Shown here in pieces: positions 35,640-47,603 of a DNA stretch of 64,000 bases (its first letter is position 1; the number at the start of each line of letters is the position of its first letter). The notes under the pieces are model-generated. The model saw nothing but the letters and a program-made list of their open reading frames with translations. It was not told the origin of the DNA and did not search any database. Position numbers and translations under genes: made by a program. The stretch comes from Polyodon spathula (lineage: Eukaryota; Chordata; Actinopteri; Acipenseriformes; Polyodontidae). The stretch spans positions 47,191,848-47,255,847 of the forward strand of contig NC_054535.1 of the NCBI RefSeq assembly GCF_017654505.1. The letters run 5' to 3'.

Positions 35640-37740
35640 AGTTTACAAACAAGAGGCCATTCACCCCATCTTGCTTGTTTGGTTGTTAGTAGCATATTGA
35701 TCCCAGAATCTCATCAGCAGCTTCTTGAAGGAATCCAGGGCATCTGCTTCAACAACATTACTGTGGAGTTGGTTCCAGACTCCCACAATTTGTAAAAAAA
35801 GTGCCTCATAATTTCTGTTCTGGATGCCCCTTTATCTAATCTTCATTTGTGACCCCTGGTCCTTGTTTCTTTTTCAGGTCGAAAAAGTTCATTGGGTCGA
35901 CATTGTCAATACCTTTTAAAATTCTGAATGCTTGAATCAGGTCGCCGCATAGTCTTCTTTGTTCAAGACTGAATAGATTAAATTATTTTAGCCTGTTTGC
36001 ATATGGCATGCCTTTTAAACCAGAAATAATTCTGGCCACTCTTCTTTGCACTCTTTCCAGATCAGCAATATCCTTTTTGTAGTGAGGTGACCAGAATTGA
36101 ACATAATAGTCTAGATGAGGGCTTACTAATGCATTGTAAATTTTTAACATTACTTCCTTTGATTAAATTCAACACTTTGCCTTTTTTATAGCTTTCTCAC
36201 ATTGTCTAGATGAAGCATTTCTGAGTCAACATAAACTTCTAGATATTTTTCATAGATTCCTTCTTCAATTTCAGTATCTCCCTTATGATATTTTTATAAT
36301 GGACTTTTTTATTGCTTGCATGCAGTACCTTACACTTTTCTATATTAAATGTTATTTGCCATGTGTCTGCACAGTTCTGAATGCTGTCTAGATCAGATGT
36401 TTGCCAATCCTTCTATTTGTGTATTGTCTGCACATTTAACAATTTTGCTTACTGTACCAGAATCTAAGTCATTAATGTAAATTAGGAAGAGCAGAGTACT
36501 CCACTGGTGACCCTGCTCCATTTTGAGATTCTCTTCTAATCAGTACTTTCTGTTTTCTACATGTTAACCTCTCCCTAATCCATGTGCATGTATTACCTTG
36601 AATCCCTACTGCTTTCAGCTTGACAATTAATCTTTTATACAGGACTTTGTCAAAAAGGTTTTGGAAATCTAAATAAACCATGTCATATGCTTTGCAATTA
36701 TCCATTGTCGATGTTAGATCCAGGTTAGTTAGACACGATCTCCCTTTCCTAAAACCATGTTGACTGTCTCTCAGGAAATTGTTATCATATATGTAATTTT
36801 AGCATGCCCCTATTATTATGCCCTTTGAATTTGTGTCCATTATTCTGACCCATATTGATTCTGTGTTGTTTTTTGCTTTCAGATTTAACATCTGGGCTTC
36901 AAGACTATTGCCTGTCTTTCCTATACAGTGTATACCCACTAATATTATATTTGTCTCCTTCACTCTCGGATAACCAAGTTTATATAACACCTATCTGTGA
37001 CAGAGAAAGAATGAATCTTGGTTATAAATCTCCCTCCCAACCTGTGAGGGTGCTGTGTAAAGGGAACAGATTGCCCTGGACTGGATGGTCTGACAATTAA
37101 TTCCCGGGAAAGGTGGAAGTTGGCCATCTAGAAAGGGGGTGGAGCTACTGTATACCAAGTCAACGGCCCAAAAGGGAAGCGATGTGGCAACCGCGGATTG
37201 GAGAAGAAAGGTTGCACTCGCTAGCCAAGGGGGAATGACGTACCGTGAGTGTTTAGTGTTTTGTTTGTTTGTCGTGTCTAATCATACTTGTTTGTTCTTG
37301 TTAGACGGCTAACACGATCCGGAGCCATCACTTAAAGTCAGCACCAAACCGGGATAACACTTCACCACTGTGCATTAATAAATTGCATTTCACCACTTGC
37401 ACATTAGCTGGACTTGTGATTGTGTGTCTTTGTGTGTGTTATATGTGTGTTTATTATTGCAGGACTGTAACCCATTGTTTGGAACAGTGCAATACACAGT
37501 ATTGCCTGGGATTGTTCTTTGAGGTCGCCAGAATGGGATTACAAAGTAAACATCTGTTTGGATTGTGAACTTTGTTGTCTGTCTTGTTTCATAATCACAT
37601 CACCCTATACACCTGCGCTCTGCAAACCACTTTTCCACACTATCACATTGTAGTTACTTGTTAGTTCAGTAGCTTCAAGTTCTAACATTTTGTTTTTGAG
37701 ACTTCCAGCATTTAGATAAACACATTTAATGGCTATTTTA
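35640..37740 (-). pseudogene. CR1 ORF2 remnant (endonuclease + RT pieces)
   Basis: Minus-strand fragments match ORF2 of the 57-60 kb copy. At 37740-37645 the N-terminal start of the apurinic endonuclease is readable (the NARSIRNK-type block appears as LNAGSLKNK). After the LTR, 36990-36802 covers the middle of the endonuclease. From 36800 to 35640 comes the RT palm (a frame at 36705-36472 includes KAYDMVYLDFQNLFDKV), a degraded FADD region, and the C-terminal domain. The palm motif reads as ADN in place of ADD. Internal deletion, frameshifts and the LTR make it non-functional. Confidence 0.88.
36996..37639 (+). mobile_element. Solo LTR nested in CR1
   Basis: Starts TGTGACAGAG and ends TTTTCCACA. 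CTATC is present directly before (36991-36995) and after (37640-37644). Removing the LTR plus one CTATC restores sequence collinear with the CR1 at 57.6 kb (AACACCTATCACAT...). Length is 644 bp. An AATAAA lies near 37378 on the plus strand, so transcription was probably rightward. No internal genes, primer-binding site or second LTR adjoin it, so it is a recombined solo LTR. The retroelement family (Ty3-like or endogenous retrovirus) cannot be told from the LTR alone. Confidence 0.9.
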
Positions 37741-37859
37741 CCTGAGTTGTTGCCCTTGTTTTGAAGTATTCTACTTTGTTTTTTGTTGATTTCTCCCCAT
37801 TTCCTTTATAGTTTAAATGCTTCTGAACCTCCTTCTAAGAGTATATTGGTTCCCTTTTT

Positions 37860-38402
37860 ATTTAAGTGCAGTCTGTCCCGCATATATAGATAGTGCTTAT
37901 AGAATGTGGTTCAATGTTCAAGGAAGGTGAAGCCTTTTTGTGTGCACCACGATTTCAGCCATGCATTTAGATTATATATTTCCAGCTGTCTGACTGGTCC
38001 TTTGCAAGGTGCCGGCAATATCCCAGAAAATACCTTTTGGGCTTGTCTTTTAATTTCCTTCCTAGCTCTCTGAATTTTTTTTGCAAGGATCCTGGTCTTT
38101 CTCTTCCAATGTTATTTGTACCGATGTGGACGACTACTACCGGATCATCTCCTGTTCGTTCTAGGAGCTTGTCCACGTTCTCAGATAAAGGCTCCTGGAA
38201 GGCAGCACACTGTTGTTGTAAGGGAGTCCAGACTGCGCACTGAACTTGCTGTGTTTCTCAATATGGCGTCCCCTACAATCATGACCTCCCTTTTTTTTGC
38301 TGCCTGGCCAGCACTGTTTATGGGGTCCTGGATGTTGTTCCTTTCATTCTCTTGATGCTGGTTTTGATCATCTAAATTTTGAAGTGGGTCAAATTTTTTC
38401 AT
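37860..38402 (-). pseudogene. CR1 ORF1 esterase-domain remnant
   Basis: The minus-strand frame from 38402 has VMIVGDAILRNT followed by SSVRSLDSLTT. After a one-base shift, the frame from 38176 has VVVHIGTNNIGRE and FRELGRKLKDK. These match blocks I and III of SGNH/GDSL-type hydrolases, the esterase-like domain found in ORF1 of CR1 LINEs. In block I the nucleophile Ser of the usual VGDSI is Ala here. A third block with the Asp-x-x-His pair (RLHLN in a degraded context) lies near 37880. The protein is thought to act in the LINE ribonucleoprotein. The Ser-to-Ala change and frameshifts mark a dead copy. Confidence 0.8.
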
Positions 38403-38560
38403 GTTTTAAATGGTCTGGTGTTTGTATTTGATGGCATTTCTTTTTTCCCTGTCTCTGCCTATCTGAACCCAGCTTGTTTTAACCCTCTATCTCCCTGATG
38501 GCTACTTGCTCGTTGAAGCAAGTCCTGGATCTTGCATATCAGCTGTATTTTTAGAGAGTA

Positions 38561-39368
38561 AAATTAAAAAAAAAATATGTAAGTAGATGGTTGTCAAATA
38601 TTAATTACACAGACCTGGGTTTACCAAATGTGTGAATTAAACTAGCACACATATTTACTAAAAAACATTTCAAAGGAAATTCAGCATAATCCCAAACAAA
38701 TAAATTGAAAATTGAAAAGACCCATTACAGCAAATTACTTATACAGTATAACACACCTATAAAGCACAAATATGACATGCTGGGTGAAACAGATGACCCT
38801 GACATCCATCTATACATCTATCTATATGTTAAATATCTACTGGAGAGGAGAGCTGTAGTGGAAAATTATTGACCTGAGGGAAGACTATTGTTACCGACAA
38901 TACTGACAGGGGGGCTACAATACCCAAAGACACAGATGTTCGAGGATGTCAATAGTTATGCACAGTATGGGACATCACCATGTTAATTTTTAACTAATGC
39001 ATCAGTTGTTTTTGACAGGTGTCTTTTAGTCAATCAGAATTGACCAAAAGTCCCCCCTCTTGTCCGGTCCCATGTTTGTAGTTTGTTGCAATTACAGAAA
39101 TCCCACCTTCCCTGTCATGTGTGTATAGTTTTTAGTTGCTTTAAAGATTGTAGTTTGTTACCGTAAAATGGTAAATAAAACAAAAGGTATAAGGTTTTTG
39201 TTATATTTTTTAATGTCATTTTATTTGTAACACTAAAATGGAAAAAAAAAAAAAAACAGGGTTACAAAGAGTTTTGTTATATGTTTAATTTCAGAAAAAA
39301 AATGATTAAGCTTTTTACAAAAATAAAATAAGCTTGAAAATGTTAAAACAGTTTGTTATTTTTTTTTT
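38561..39368. other. Unassigned DNA
   Basis: No recognisable gene. A- and T-rich tracts near 39247 and 39359. Confidence 0.45.
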
Positions 39369-39790
39369 TTATTGCTCCAGCTCATCCAGAACTCCGCTGC
39401 TCACCTGGTGTTCTCTCTGCCTCGCTTCTACCACCCTATTCCACTGCTCCGCTCACTCCACTGGCTCCCAATCACAATACGCATCCAGTTCAAGACTCTT
39501 GTACTCGCCTACCAATGTCTTGACCAGACTGCACCCAGATACCTCCAGACCCTCATCTCTCCCTACACCCCCACCCAACCTCTCCACTTCGTCTGCACTA
39601 CGCTCTCTCTTCTACGCTCCCCTTCCTCCAGAGCCCGCTCTTTCTCCACCTTCGCACTGCAGTGGTGGAACGACCTTCCTACGGATGTCAGGACTGCACA
39701 GACCCTGACCACCTTCCGGGACCTTCTCAATACACTCTTCAGACAACACCTGGAAAACGCAACTCTTCCCTTCTGGACTATATAGCACTT
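39369..39790 (+). pseudogene. L2-type LINE ORF2, C-terminal fragment
   Basis: An open frame of 137 codons (39372-39785) encodes the segment after the RT in L2-like LINEs: LQLIQNSAAHLVFSLPRF, LLRSLHWLPITIRIQFKTL, LAYQCL, then PLHFVCTTLSLLRS and a WWNDLPTDVRTAQTLTTFR block. The ARLV...SLHWLP and WNDLP motifs are characteristic of L2-clade and related fish LINEs. The palm and FADD motifs are missing because of 5' truncation at a T-rich junction (about 39360). The fragment has no stop until its natural end, so it is probably not very old. Confidence 0.88.
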
Positions 39791-39858
39791 TGAGTCCTGG
39801 TGGTTTGAATGTTTGATGTTTTTTAACATCAGGCTGCCTTTCTCTATCCCTGTAGTTT

Positions 39859-40507
39859 GCATGCTGAACGCATAAGTTTTCAGCTGCAGCTTTCTTCAGG
39901 AGTCAAGGTGCTTCAGCCCTGCTCCGGTAGCTGAACCTGGGGCGTGCCCATTCCCTCTTCCCCTCTCCCGACCCGCTCTCCTCTCACTTGGTTGCTTGTC
40001 TGTCGCTTTGAACTGAACTCCTGACCGCCATTTAGCCAGGCTATTTATAGTTTAAAAACGTCTAATTAATATGCTCCATGAGTAGTAATGTTACCTTTTT
40101 TATTTTGTATAAATATAGCATTGATTACATGGTGCTCTCCCCCATTTATACCGCTCTTCGGTTAGAACGCTCATATTGTGTATCCCCGAGACCCACGTTA
40201 TAGCGAGGGAGCTATGATTTTTTATTATTGCGATGCACTTGTGCTATTCATTAATCATGGCTTGCCAAGGCGGAGTTCGGTTTCGACTGGATACTATAGG
40301 GATAGTTAAAAAATATCAGTGCTTTGTACAGAGTTTGTTGGTTGCTCATAAACTTAAAGTATGGATGGTTCTTCCTGACAAACAAGGATTTTGCAGTAAG
40401 TGTGTCTATTCTGTACACTATTTGCACACAGTAAGTGATGTTGGAGGCAAAGCAAATACATGACAGTAGTAATATTCCTTCTCCAGCATGCTGAATGCAT
40501 AAGTTTT
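39859..40507. repeat. Unclassified repeat bounded by 22-bp direct repeats
   Basis: The 22-mer at 39859-39880 (GCATGCTGAACGCATAAG...) recurs at 40486-40507 with one mismatch. Between them lie 605 bp (39881-40485) that are closely similar to 42598-43259. The insert contains an internal short palindromic unit (about 40133-40218; GTGCTCTCCCCC...GCGAGGGAGC) and lacks about 50 bp present in the second copy. Long direct repeats like this look like a LINE-type target duplication, but there is no poly(A) or LINE tail. Confidence 0.75.
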
Positions 40508-42301
40508 TTCCCACCAGCGGGAAAAAAACCCCCAAAAAAGTCCTGCCCAAGAATCTCTGGACAGCCAGCTTGTTATCCTTTTGATCAGATTAGTGTGCTT
40601 TCCTATACCTTTCAAAGACATTATATTATCACCCGAAAATATGACTCCTCTGTACTACTGCGTACCATTAACAGAGAGTTAAATGAGTCATTTACTCTCC
40701 ACCATCCATGTTTTCATCATGTTTAACTGTAATTCCTCTTTTAAATTGACCATGAGCACTGTTTAATGTGTTTTGGTTTCTGAATTAAAAACAGAGAAAC
40801 TGTTAATTTTTTAATTTGTAAAGGAGAGGTGAAATGTCATATGAAAATACAGGTAGTCTGTTTTTATTTGTTTATTTTTTTAAATATACATTTAAAAAAT
40901 GCAGCTCAGATCTAAAACACTGTACAACTATTGTTTTTTCTTTTTGTTTGTTTTTTGTTTTTTTTTTGTAAAATCAGATTCCTTGGAGGCAAATGCAATG
41001 CAAATAGAATAATCTAGCTTGAAAAAATAAATCGAAATCCTTTTTTTTTTTTTTTCACTATTTGTGCATTTTTCCTGAGGGATATCAGACAACGTCCATT
41101 AAATAAACTGTCACCACACTACGACCACTAATGAACATTGATTTGAGTTTGTTTCAAGGACTCGGACCACGGCAACGTACATATTAAAGTGATTAATATG
41201 TTTTTTTCATATTATACTACTACCTACGTCATCACCTTTTTCATTGTGCAATTAGTGTCGCTTAATGTCAACAGCCGACACATTCATCACTAACAAGAGA
41301 CAATAAGCTACATTCAAAGCAGACAATAATAGGCTACATTCAAAACAAAGATATGGACCATTCAGGAAAAAATGAGATTCACACCAATAACATAAGAATT
41401 TAAACAAACGTTTTTAAAAGAGCAAGAAAATGAAAATTCAAGAAAAACCTCACAAAGTCGTATTTCCTTTCGAATTGTATCTTGTCAGTCAAACAAAAAA
41501 AAGGGGTCAGCTTTGAATCAAGTTCCCTCCAAAGCATTCTTAGCAACACTGCACAGACCTGACTAACACCAGCGCATTGCAGTTTACAAAAACAAAATAA
41601 ACTCTCAGCCAAACAAAACCAGCTTAAGAAAGAAGATAAGTAATGTAGAATATATAAAATAATAATATGGGTCAGAATATAGTACCACACAAAAATCTCT
41701 CTTGTTGGTTTTTAGGTAGTAAAGCAACTCATGCATTATGTCTCTAACATAACTCAAGACATATTACTGTGTGGTAATATAGTCTGACCCATATATTATT
41801 CAATTTATATATGGACAGGGGAAACTGCTTTGAAATTCAATGAACACAACTCAATATGGTCCACTAATATGTCATTTATCTGTGGACCCACAAATTACTG
41901 AATACGCTATATTGATCTCGGACCAGATGAAACAAGCTGTATATGTCTTATATTATATTTCCAGTTGCCAAAAGTAAAGAGCACATTTGATTGTAAATAT
42001 GGCAAATGTCAATTACTCTCTCCTTTTGAGTTTAGTGTTATGATGTCTAAACAGGCTTAGATAGGATGCTTGAAAGGAGTGCATGAAACATTAAATTATC
42101 TTCAGATGAAAGAACTGCCTTTCAGAAACCACACCATGCACAATTAAAATACCACTATATATACCGGATGCTATTAAAATACCACTATATATACCCGGAT
42201 GCTATATTTAATGCAGCAGCACTTCAAGTCTTTCCCTTAATTAGTTATAATTTTAAAGGTTTAGATATTTAGCTGCATTATGAACAGATATTGTATATAC
42301 A
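40508..42301. other. Unassigned DNA with small local duplications
   Basis: Holds T-rich tracts (about 40935-40970 and 41041-41055), an approximate 25-bp duplication near 41287-41345, and an approximate 29-bp tandem duplication at about 42145-42203. No gene. Confidence 0.45.
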
Positions 42302-43259
42302 GTGCTCCTTCATTATAAGGCTCTTGGTTATAATGCACCTAGGATATAACGCTCCTACAGCATGTCCCCCAATTCCCTATACTAGCGATTTATGCAATAT
42401 TTCTACAGTAAATACAGTACAGGTGTTGTTCAAACTGTAAACAACTTCCGTTTCTGTCTCTCCATTTTGATACAGTATCTGAACTGAAGAAAAGCTGCAC
42501 TGGCATTTTACAACACAGACATCTTATTCAGCATTTGTTTTACAACTAAATAAATAAATGTATTTAGATTTTTTTATTTTTTTTTTCCTACGAGAGAAGC
42601 TGCAGCTTTCTTCAGGAGTCAAGATGCTTCAGCCCTGCTCCGGCAGCTGAACCTGGGGCGAGCCCATTCCCTCTTCCCCTCTCCCGACTCGCTCTCCTCG
42701 CACGTGGTTTGCTTGTCTGTCGCTTTGAACTGAACTCCTGACCGTCGTTTAGCCAGGCTATTTATAGTTTAAAAACGTCTAATTAATATGATCCACGGGT
42801 AGTAATGTTACCTTTTTTTATTTTGTATAAAATATAGCGTTGATTACATGGTGCTCTCCCCCGTTTATAGCGCTCTTCGGTTAGAACGCTCATATTGTGT
42901 ATCGCCGAGACCCATGTTATAGCGAGGGAGCTATGATTTTTTATTATTGCGATGCACTTGTGCTATTCATTAATCATGGCTTGCCAAGGCAGAGTTCGGT
43001 TTCGACTGGATACTATAGGGATAGTTAAAAAATACCAGTGCTTTGTACAGAGTTTGTTGGTTGCTCATAAACTTAAAGTATGGATGGTTCTGTATAAGGT
43101 TCTATGCTGGAGCGCTGAGATATCTATTCTTCTGGACAGCAATTCCTCACAAACAAGGATTTTGCAGTAAGTGTGTCTATTCTGTACACTGTATTTACAC
43201 GCAAGAAGTGATGTTGGAGGGAAAACAAATACATGACAGTAGTAATATTCCCTCTCCAG
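42302..43259. repeat. Second copy of the unclassified repeat, longer
   Basis: 42598-43259 duplicates 39881-40485 in the same orientation. Upstream, CAGTGCTCCTTCATTATAAG at 42302 resembles the internal block GTGCTCTCCCCCGTTTATAG at about 42849. It is also similar to the reverse complement of TTATAGCGAGGGAGC at about 42917-42931. The 85-bp unit at 42849-42933 thus has inverted ends like a tiny pogo/Tigger-type MITE. Similar short plus-strand frames at 40213-40463 and 42952-43170 reflect duplicated DNA; I recognise no protein. Confidence 0.6.
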
Positions 43260-45382
43260 TAAACAATGATAAACAATATGCAACAATAGATAAGATTGAT
43301 CAGGTCTTTGCACCAAAATGCATTCCAATTGTAAATGACAAAACTGGTAAAAAGTGTATCATATTCATTTAAAATGTTTTCCACTTTCAAATAGAATGCA
43401 TTTAGTTCCTGTGAAATGACATTTGACTAGTGCTCAGTGCTCAGTGTTCTCCATAACCCTTACACCAAGAAATATATCACTTTAATGCTACTGAATATGT
43501 TATGCTCGGACGTTTAACACTATGGATGATTTTCCTAAACCCTGCCTCAGATTTGCAGAATCACCCCTAAAGCATGCTTACACGTTGAACCATCAACCTC
43601 TTACCAGCACCAGCCCTAAACTAACCCTTCTTACCCCATGGCAGTCTCCCTTCTGTCACTAAAATGTGGGAGGCCATAACAAATCTATTTTGCTTAACAT
43701 GCTGTTGTGGTTTTGAGATTTCTTCTAAAAACAGGACGGAGACATCTTCAACTAATTTCACAAATAGAAGGCCTACCAATAAACATCTAATTATTATAAA
43801 ACACTTTCAACACAGAGATTAAATATCTGCATCAATCAAAATATCAGACAAAGAAACATATATTTACACTTTTTTGCGTTACACATTTATTTTAAAATTA
43901 AATGCCTGAAACCACTTCAAACTGTAAATCATTGTTACTCTTCTGTTAATTTACTGTAGTAGTAGGTCAATTTATATATATATATTATATTATAAATATA
44001 TATATTATATGGATATATTATATATATATATCATAATTAGGAAATTAAAAGTTAGAATTAGGGTTAGAAACAAATTCTTTTCAATCTATGAAATTTAGTC
44101 GATTACAAAAAATTTCTGAATCTTGCTTGTATTCTACAGTGTTACTGTAAATTACAACACATTGATATTTTTATTAACATATTCCTGGTCATGAATCCGT
44201 TTTGACTAGTTCTTTTGTTTCATAAAACACTCAAAATTCTGAACTTTGGAAGCAGAGTTGGGAACCAATTAAATGTTTCTGATTGATCAGGTTGCGGATG
44301 TTGTGAATTCAGAAGACATGTTGATGGGTGTGAAACAAAAACAAAAACAAAAAAATGATCAAAACTGATTTATGACCATGGATATGTTTATAGAAATATA
44401 AAAACAAACACAATTATGCTGAAAAAGATTTTGCAGAAATAAATACAACAAAGCAGGAAACTAGGGGAAGTAATATGTTGTGTTTTAAACCCTACAGCCT
44501 GTTCAGTAACATTTTCCTTAAGGAAGCATCTGTCACTATGTTAACATGGCACAAGACAACATATTCAAATCATGTTTAAATTTTGTAATAAATTTGGAAA
44601 TCATGTTGAGTCAAGAAATGTGATGTCTTATCTCAATTTAAGGACCTAGCAGGTAATCTATTTCCAATCCCTTTCATAACAGATCTTAATCATTTAAACC
44701 TAGTAATCTATGATAGATAATCTAACACAAGTAGGGGTACACTGTTCTGTACTATATGAAACAAGAATGGAAGTATGCGTATCATATCAAGTACAGTAGT
44801 CTTATGAGGAAAGCCTGTATGTTTTTCTAGTGTGCAAACTGAGCAACTAAAAGTCACGTTTACTGGTATCAATGAACTCAACCATCACAAGGCAACTGTA
44901 AGCAAGGAAGCTCAAACAGCTCAAGAAGGTGAGACTGTTTAAAAAACTTTTGGCACCCAGAGTGGAATGTTCTTTTTTTAGATGTTATTATACTGTCATC
45001 ATGCTATCATTTTCTAGAAGTTGGGAATGTGCATTCCAAGCATGGAGTGCATTGAGGGGGTAGGCCAGTGCCCGTTTTGCTCGATTAACATCGTTCAAGG
45101 GACAATTCCCAGGGAAGATTCATCACCTTACTGGGAAAGAAATACACTTCCTTGTCTCCTGTAACTCCATTTCAAATCTCGTGTTAAGAAATGCTTATTA
45201 CACAGTTTCAGAACAAAAACCCAAAGGCCAATGAAACTCGGTATAAATACATATAACTTAATAAAATAAATAAATAAAACAACCAACCAGGGAAGCTTCC
45301 CCATGATTGTCAATGGTACAGTGTCAGGAATTTAACATGAAGAGTCGTATGAAGAATCTTAACAGCATACACTTGAATAGTA
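43260..45382. other. Unassigned AT-rich DNA
   Basis: Includes TA-rich sequence at about 43974-44030. No gene. Confidence 0.45.
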
Positions 45383-45410
45383 CTGTGTGTGTGTGTGTGT
45401 GTGTATATGT

Positions 45411-45477
<67 letters not shown>
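45383..45477. repeat. Compound microsatellite (GT)n(AT)n
   Basis: GT units at about 45383-45405, then a short spacer and AT units at about 45413-45477. Confidence 0.96.
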
Positions 45478-45483
<6 letters not shown>

Positions 45484-46622
45484 ACATATATTTTATATTT
45501 AATATATTAAAAATAAAGTACATGTTTGAGATATACACATCTTCACACAGTCCCTTGCAAAACCACTGACATCTCAGAAGTAAGCTAAACTCTCCATGCA
45601 GCTTAATCAAAAAAAAAAAAAAAGCCTTTGGTTGCTGTCCTTAGCATAAGCTTTGGAGTTAAGAATCATATGTCTTTGACCAGACATTTGATATTTGAAC
45701 TAGAAATGCGTATTACAGTAAAACTACTGATGATTGTAATTCTGTATAATATGTTTTTCAGCAAATGAACTTAAATGGAATTGGCAGTAACGGTGATACA
45801 ACTTTTACACAGCAAATTGGCAAATCTATTTTGTGCTACAGGGGAATAGTAAAGGAAACATTTAACAAATAATTCCAATAATTACATGTAACTCTCCTTG
45901 TATATGGTTTTAAAAATAACTGGTGTTAACACAAAAAATACTTATGGGATTCTGAACCAAGGCTTTTTGTAATGGTTTTCAGCAGTAGGACTTCTGGCTA
46001 TGAACCTTACAGAGCTTAACCTTTTCAATGTGAAAACAAAACACACACACACACACACACTGGAAACCAAATAACATGAATGACATTAGGTTAAGAAAAT
46101 AATTAATGTTTTAAGCCCTTACAATTTTTTTGCTTAGAACTGTATGTTGATATGATAATGATGTTTTTTTTTTACAAAAAGATCTAGGGCATGTGAATAA
46201 AACATTATGTTAAAAAGATATTGCAGAAAAAAATACACAGTAGACATCAGCAGTGAGTAATGTGTTTTGATGTGAACCCTGTTGCCTGTTCACTAACACT
46301 TTAAAGTACAATGCCCATTTTGAACAAAATTGTTTAGAATATGTATTCAGTGCAAACCAATGACATATTGCTTGGCGTTACTTGTGCAATTATAATAAAA
46401 TGGAAGAGTGCTTTGTGTAAGTAATGTCTTTTTTAGGATAGGCCCTGAGGCTAGTGTTTAATCTTTTAAGTCATGTTTGATATGGTATTGTAGGTACTGT
46501 CTACCCAAAAATATTCAGTAAAATTAAAAAAAACAAAAAAACAAAAAACAAAGGTTACAATTAAAATAAGCTGTTAAACAGGACAAAGACAGTTGTTTTA
46601 GTGGAAATGTAATATTTCGACT
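45478..46622. other. Unassigned DNA with (AC)n
   Basis: Contains (AC)n at 46040-46060 and A-rich tracts. No gene. Confidence 0.45.
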
Positions 46623-46817
<195 letters not shown>

Positions 46818-46818
46818 A

Positions 46819-46855
<37 letters not shown>
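46819..46855. repeat. (GT)n microsatellite
   Basis: About 18 GT units directly after the Tc1 fragment. Confidence 0.97.
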
Positions 46856-46856
<1 letters not shown>

Positions 46857-47146
46857 ATATATATATATAAAACCAAAGAATAAATAATCAATGATCAGAA
46901 GAAAAACAGGAAGTGCAGAAAGTGAAGATGATTTCTCATGCCAGTAGTTTATGCACTTAATGCTTAGTGCGTTCACAGAGCATCCAAAGAAAACCCTGTT
47001 TCTCAGTGGTGAAATTTCCATTTTTTATATTCCTTATATTGCAAATGTACAATCACATTTAAATGAATAAACACACATACAGTTGTTTTGGTTTTCATTT
47101 TACATGCAGTTCAGCATTACCCCCCTCTAATTGTAAGATCTCTAGA

Positions 47147-47603
47147 GCTCCTTCCACACTGGCACTCCTACACGAGTCACAATCCCGCGTAGTGGGAAAC
47201 CACATACTTGGGTCGTACCCAGGTTGACACGGGTTTGCATGACTGCCATTCATAAGACAACAAATTAGCAAACAGCCACACATGTCTGAACGTTTCACTT
47301 CCGCAAGGAACTTTTCTGTTTAGTTCTGTTTCTGTTAATTGCACAAAGAGGTAGATTGCAGCGGGGATGAAGAACAATTTGCTCTAATCAACATTCAATC
47401 CAGAGAAGCTTGGATGGAATTATCCATAACAACCTGCTTCCGGAGCACTGGGCATTGCATGCACATTATCTACTTGCTTCTGTCACCCAGGTCAACCTGT
47501 TTTATCAAAAGCAGCTTGAAATTGTGTAGCCAAACTGCATGGCACTTAGTCCTGACCCGAGTAGGTTCCAACCCAGGTTGAGCATGCCAGTGTGAAAAGG
47601 GCC
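47147..47603. mobile_element. TIR element with Myb/SANT-like coding relic
   Basis: The left end (CTCCTTCCACACTGGCACTC) and the reverse complement of the right end (GGCCCTTTTCACACTGGCAT) share CACACTGGCA plus subterminal ACCCAGGTTG / CAACCTGGGTT motifs. The interior plus-strand frame at 47339-47581 has GDEEQFALINIQSREAW. This resembles the start of Myb/SANT-like DNA-binding domains found in PIF/Harbinger second ORFs and related transposon proteins (W.DEE..ALI.I....). The rest is not readable. It is probably a non-autonomous derivative; class is tentative. Confidence 0.5.

Larger units (their letters stand above)
35629..38560 (-). mobile_element. CR1-type LINE, internally deleted and interrupted
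   Basis: Begins on the minus-strand 3' side with AAGAACATAAGAAAGTTTAC, the complement of the terminal segment of the CR1 at 60371, and stays collinear with it. At about 36801 the match jumps from the reverse-transcriptase region (equivalent to about 59100) to the endonuclease region (equivalent to about 57860), a deletion of about 1.2 kb. A solo LTR sits at 36996-37639. Beyond it the element continues through the ORF2 start into ORF1 sequence up to about 38.5 kb. This copy therefore keeps more ORF1 than the plus-strand copy. It is more diverged, with many frameshifts. Confidence 0.9.

Noticed and set aside
40213..43170. Pair of similar short proteins at 40213-40463 and 42952-43170
   Set aside because: Similarity is explained by duplicated repeat DNA; frames differ at their ends and show no domain.
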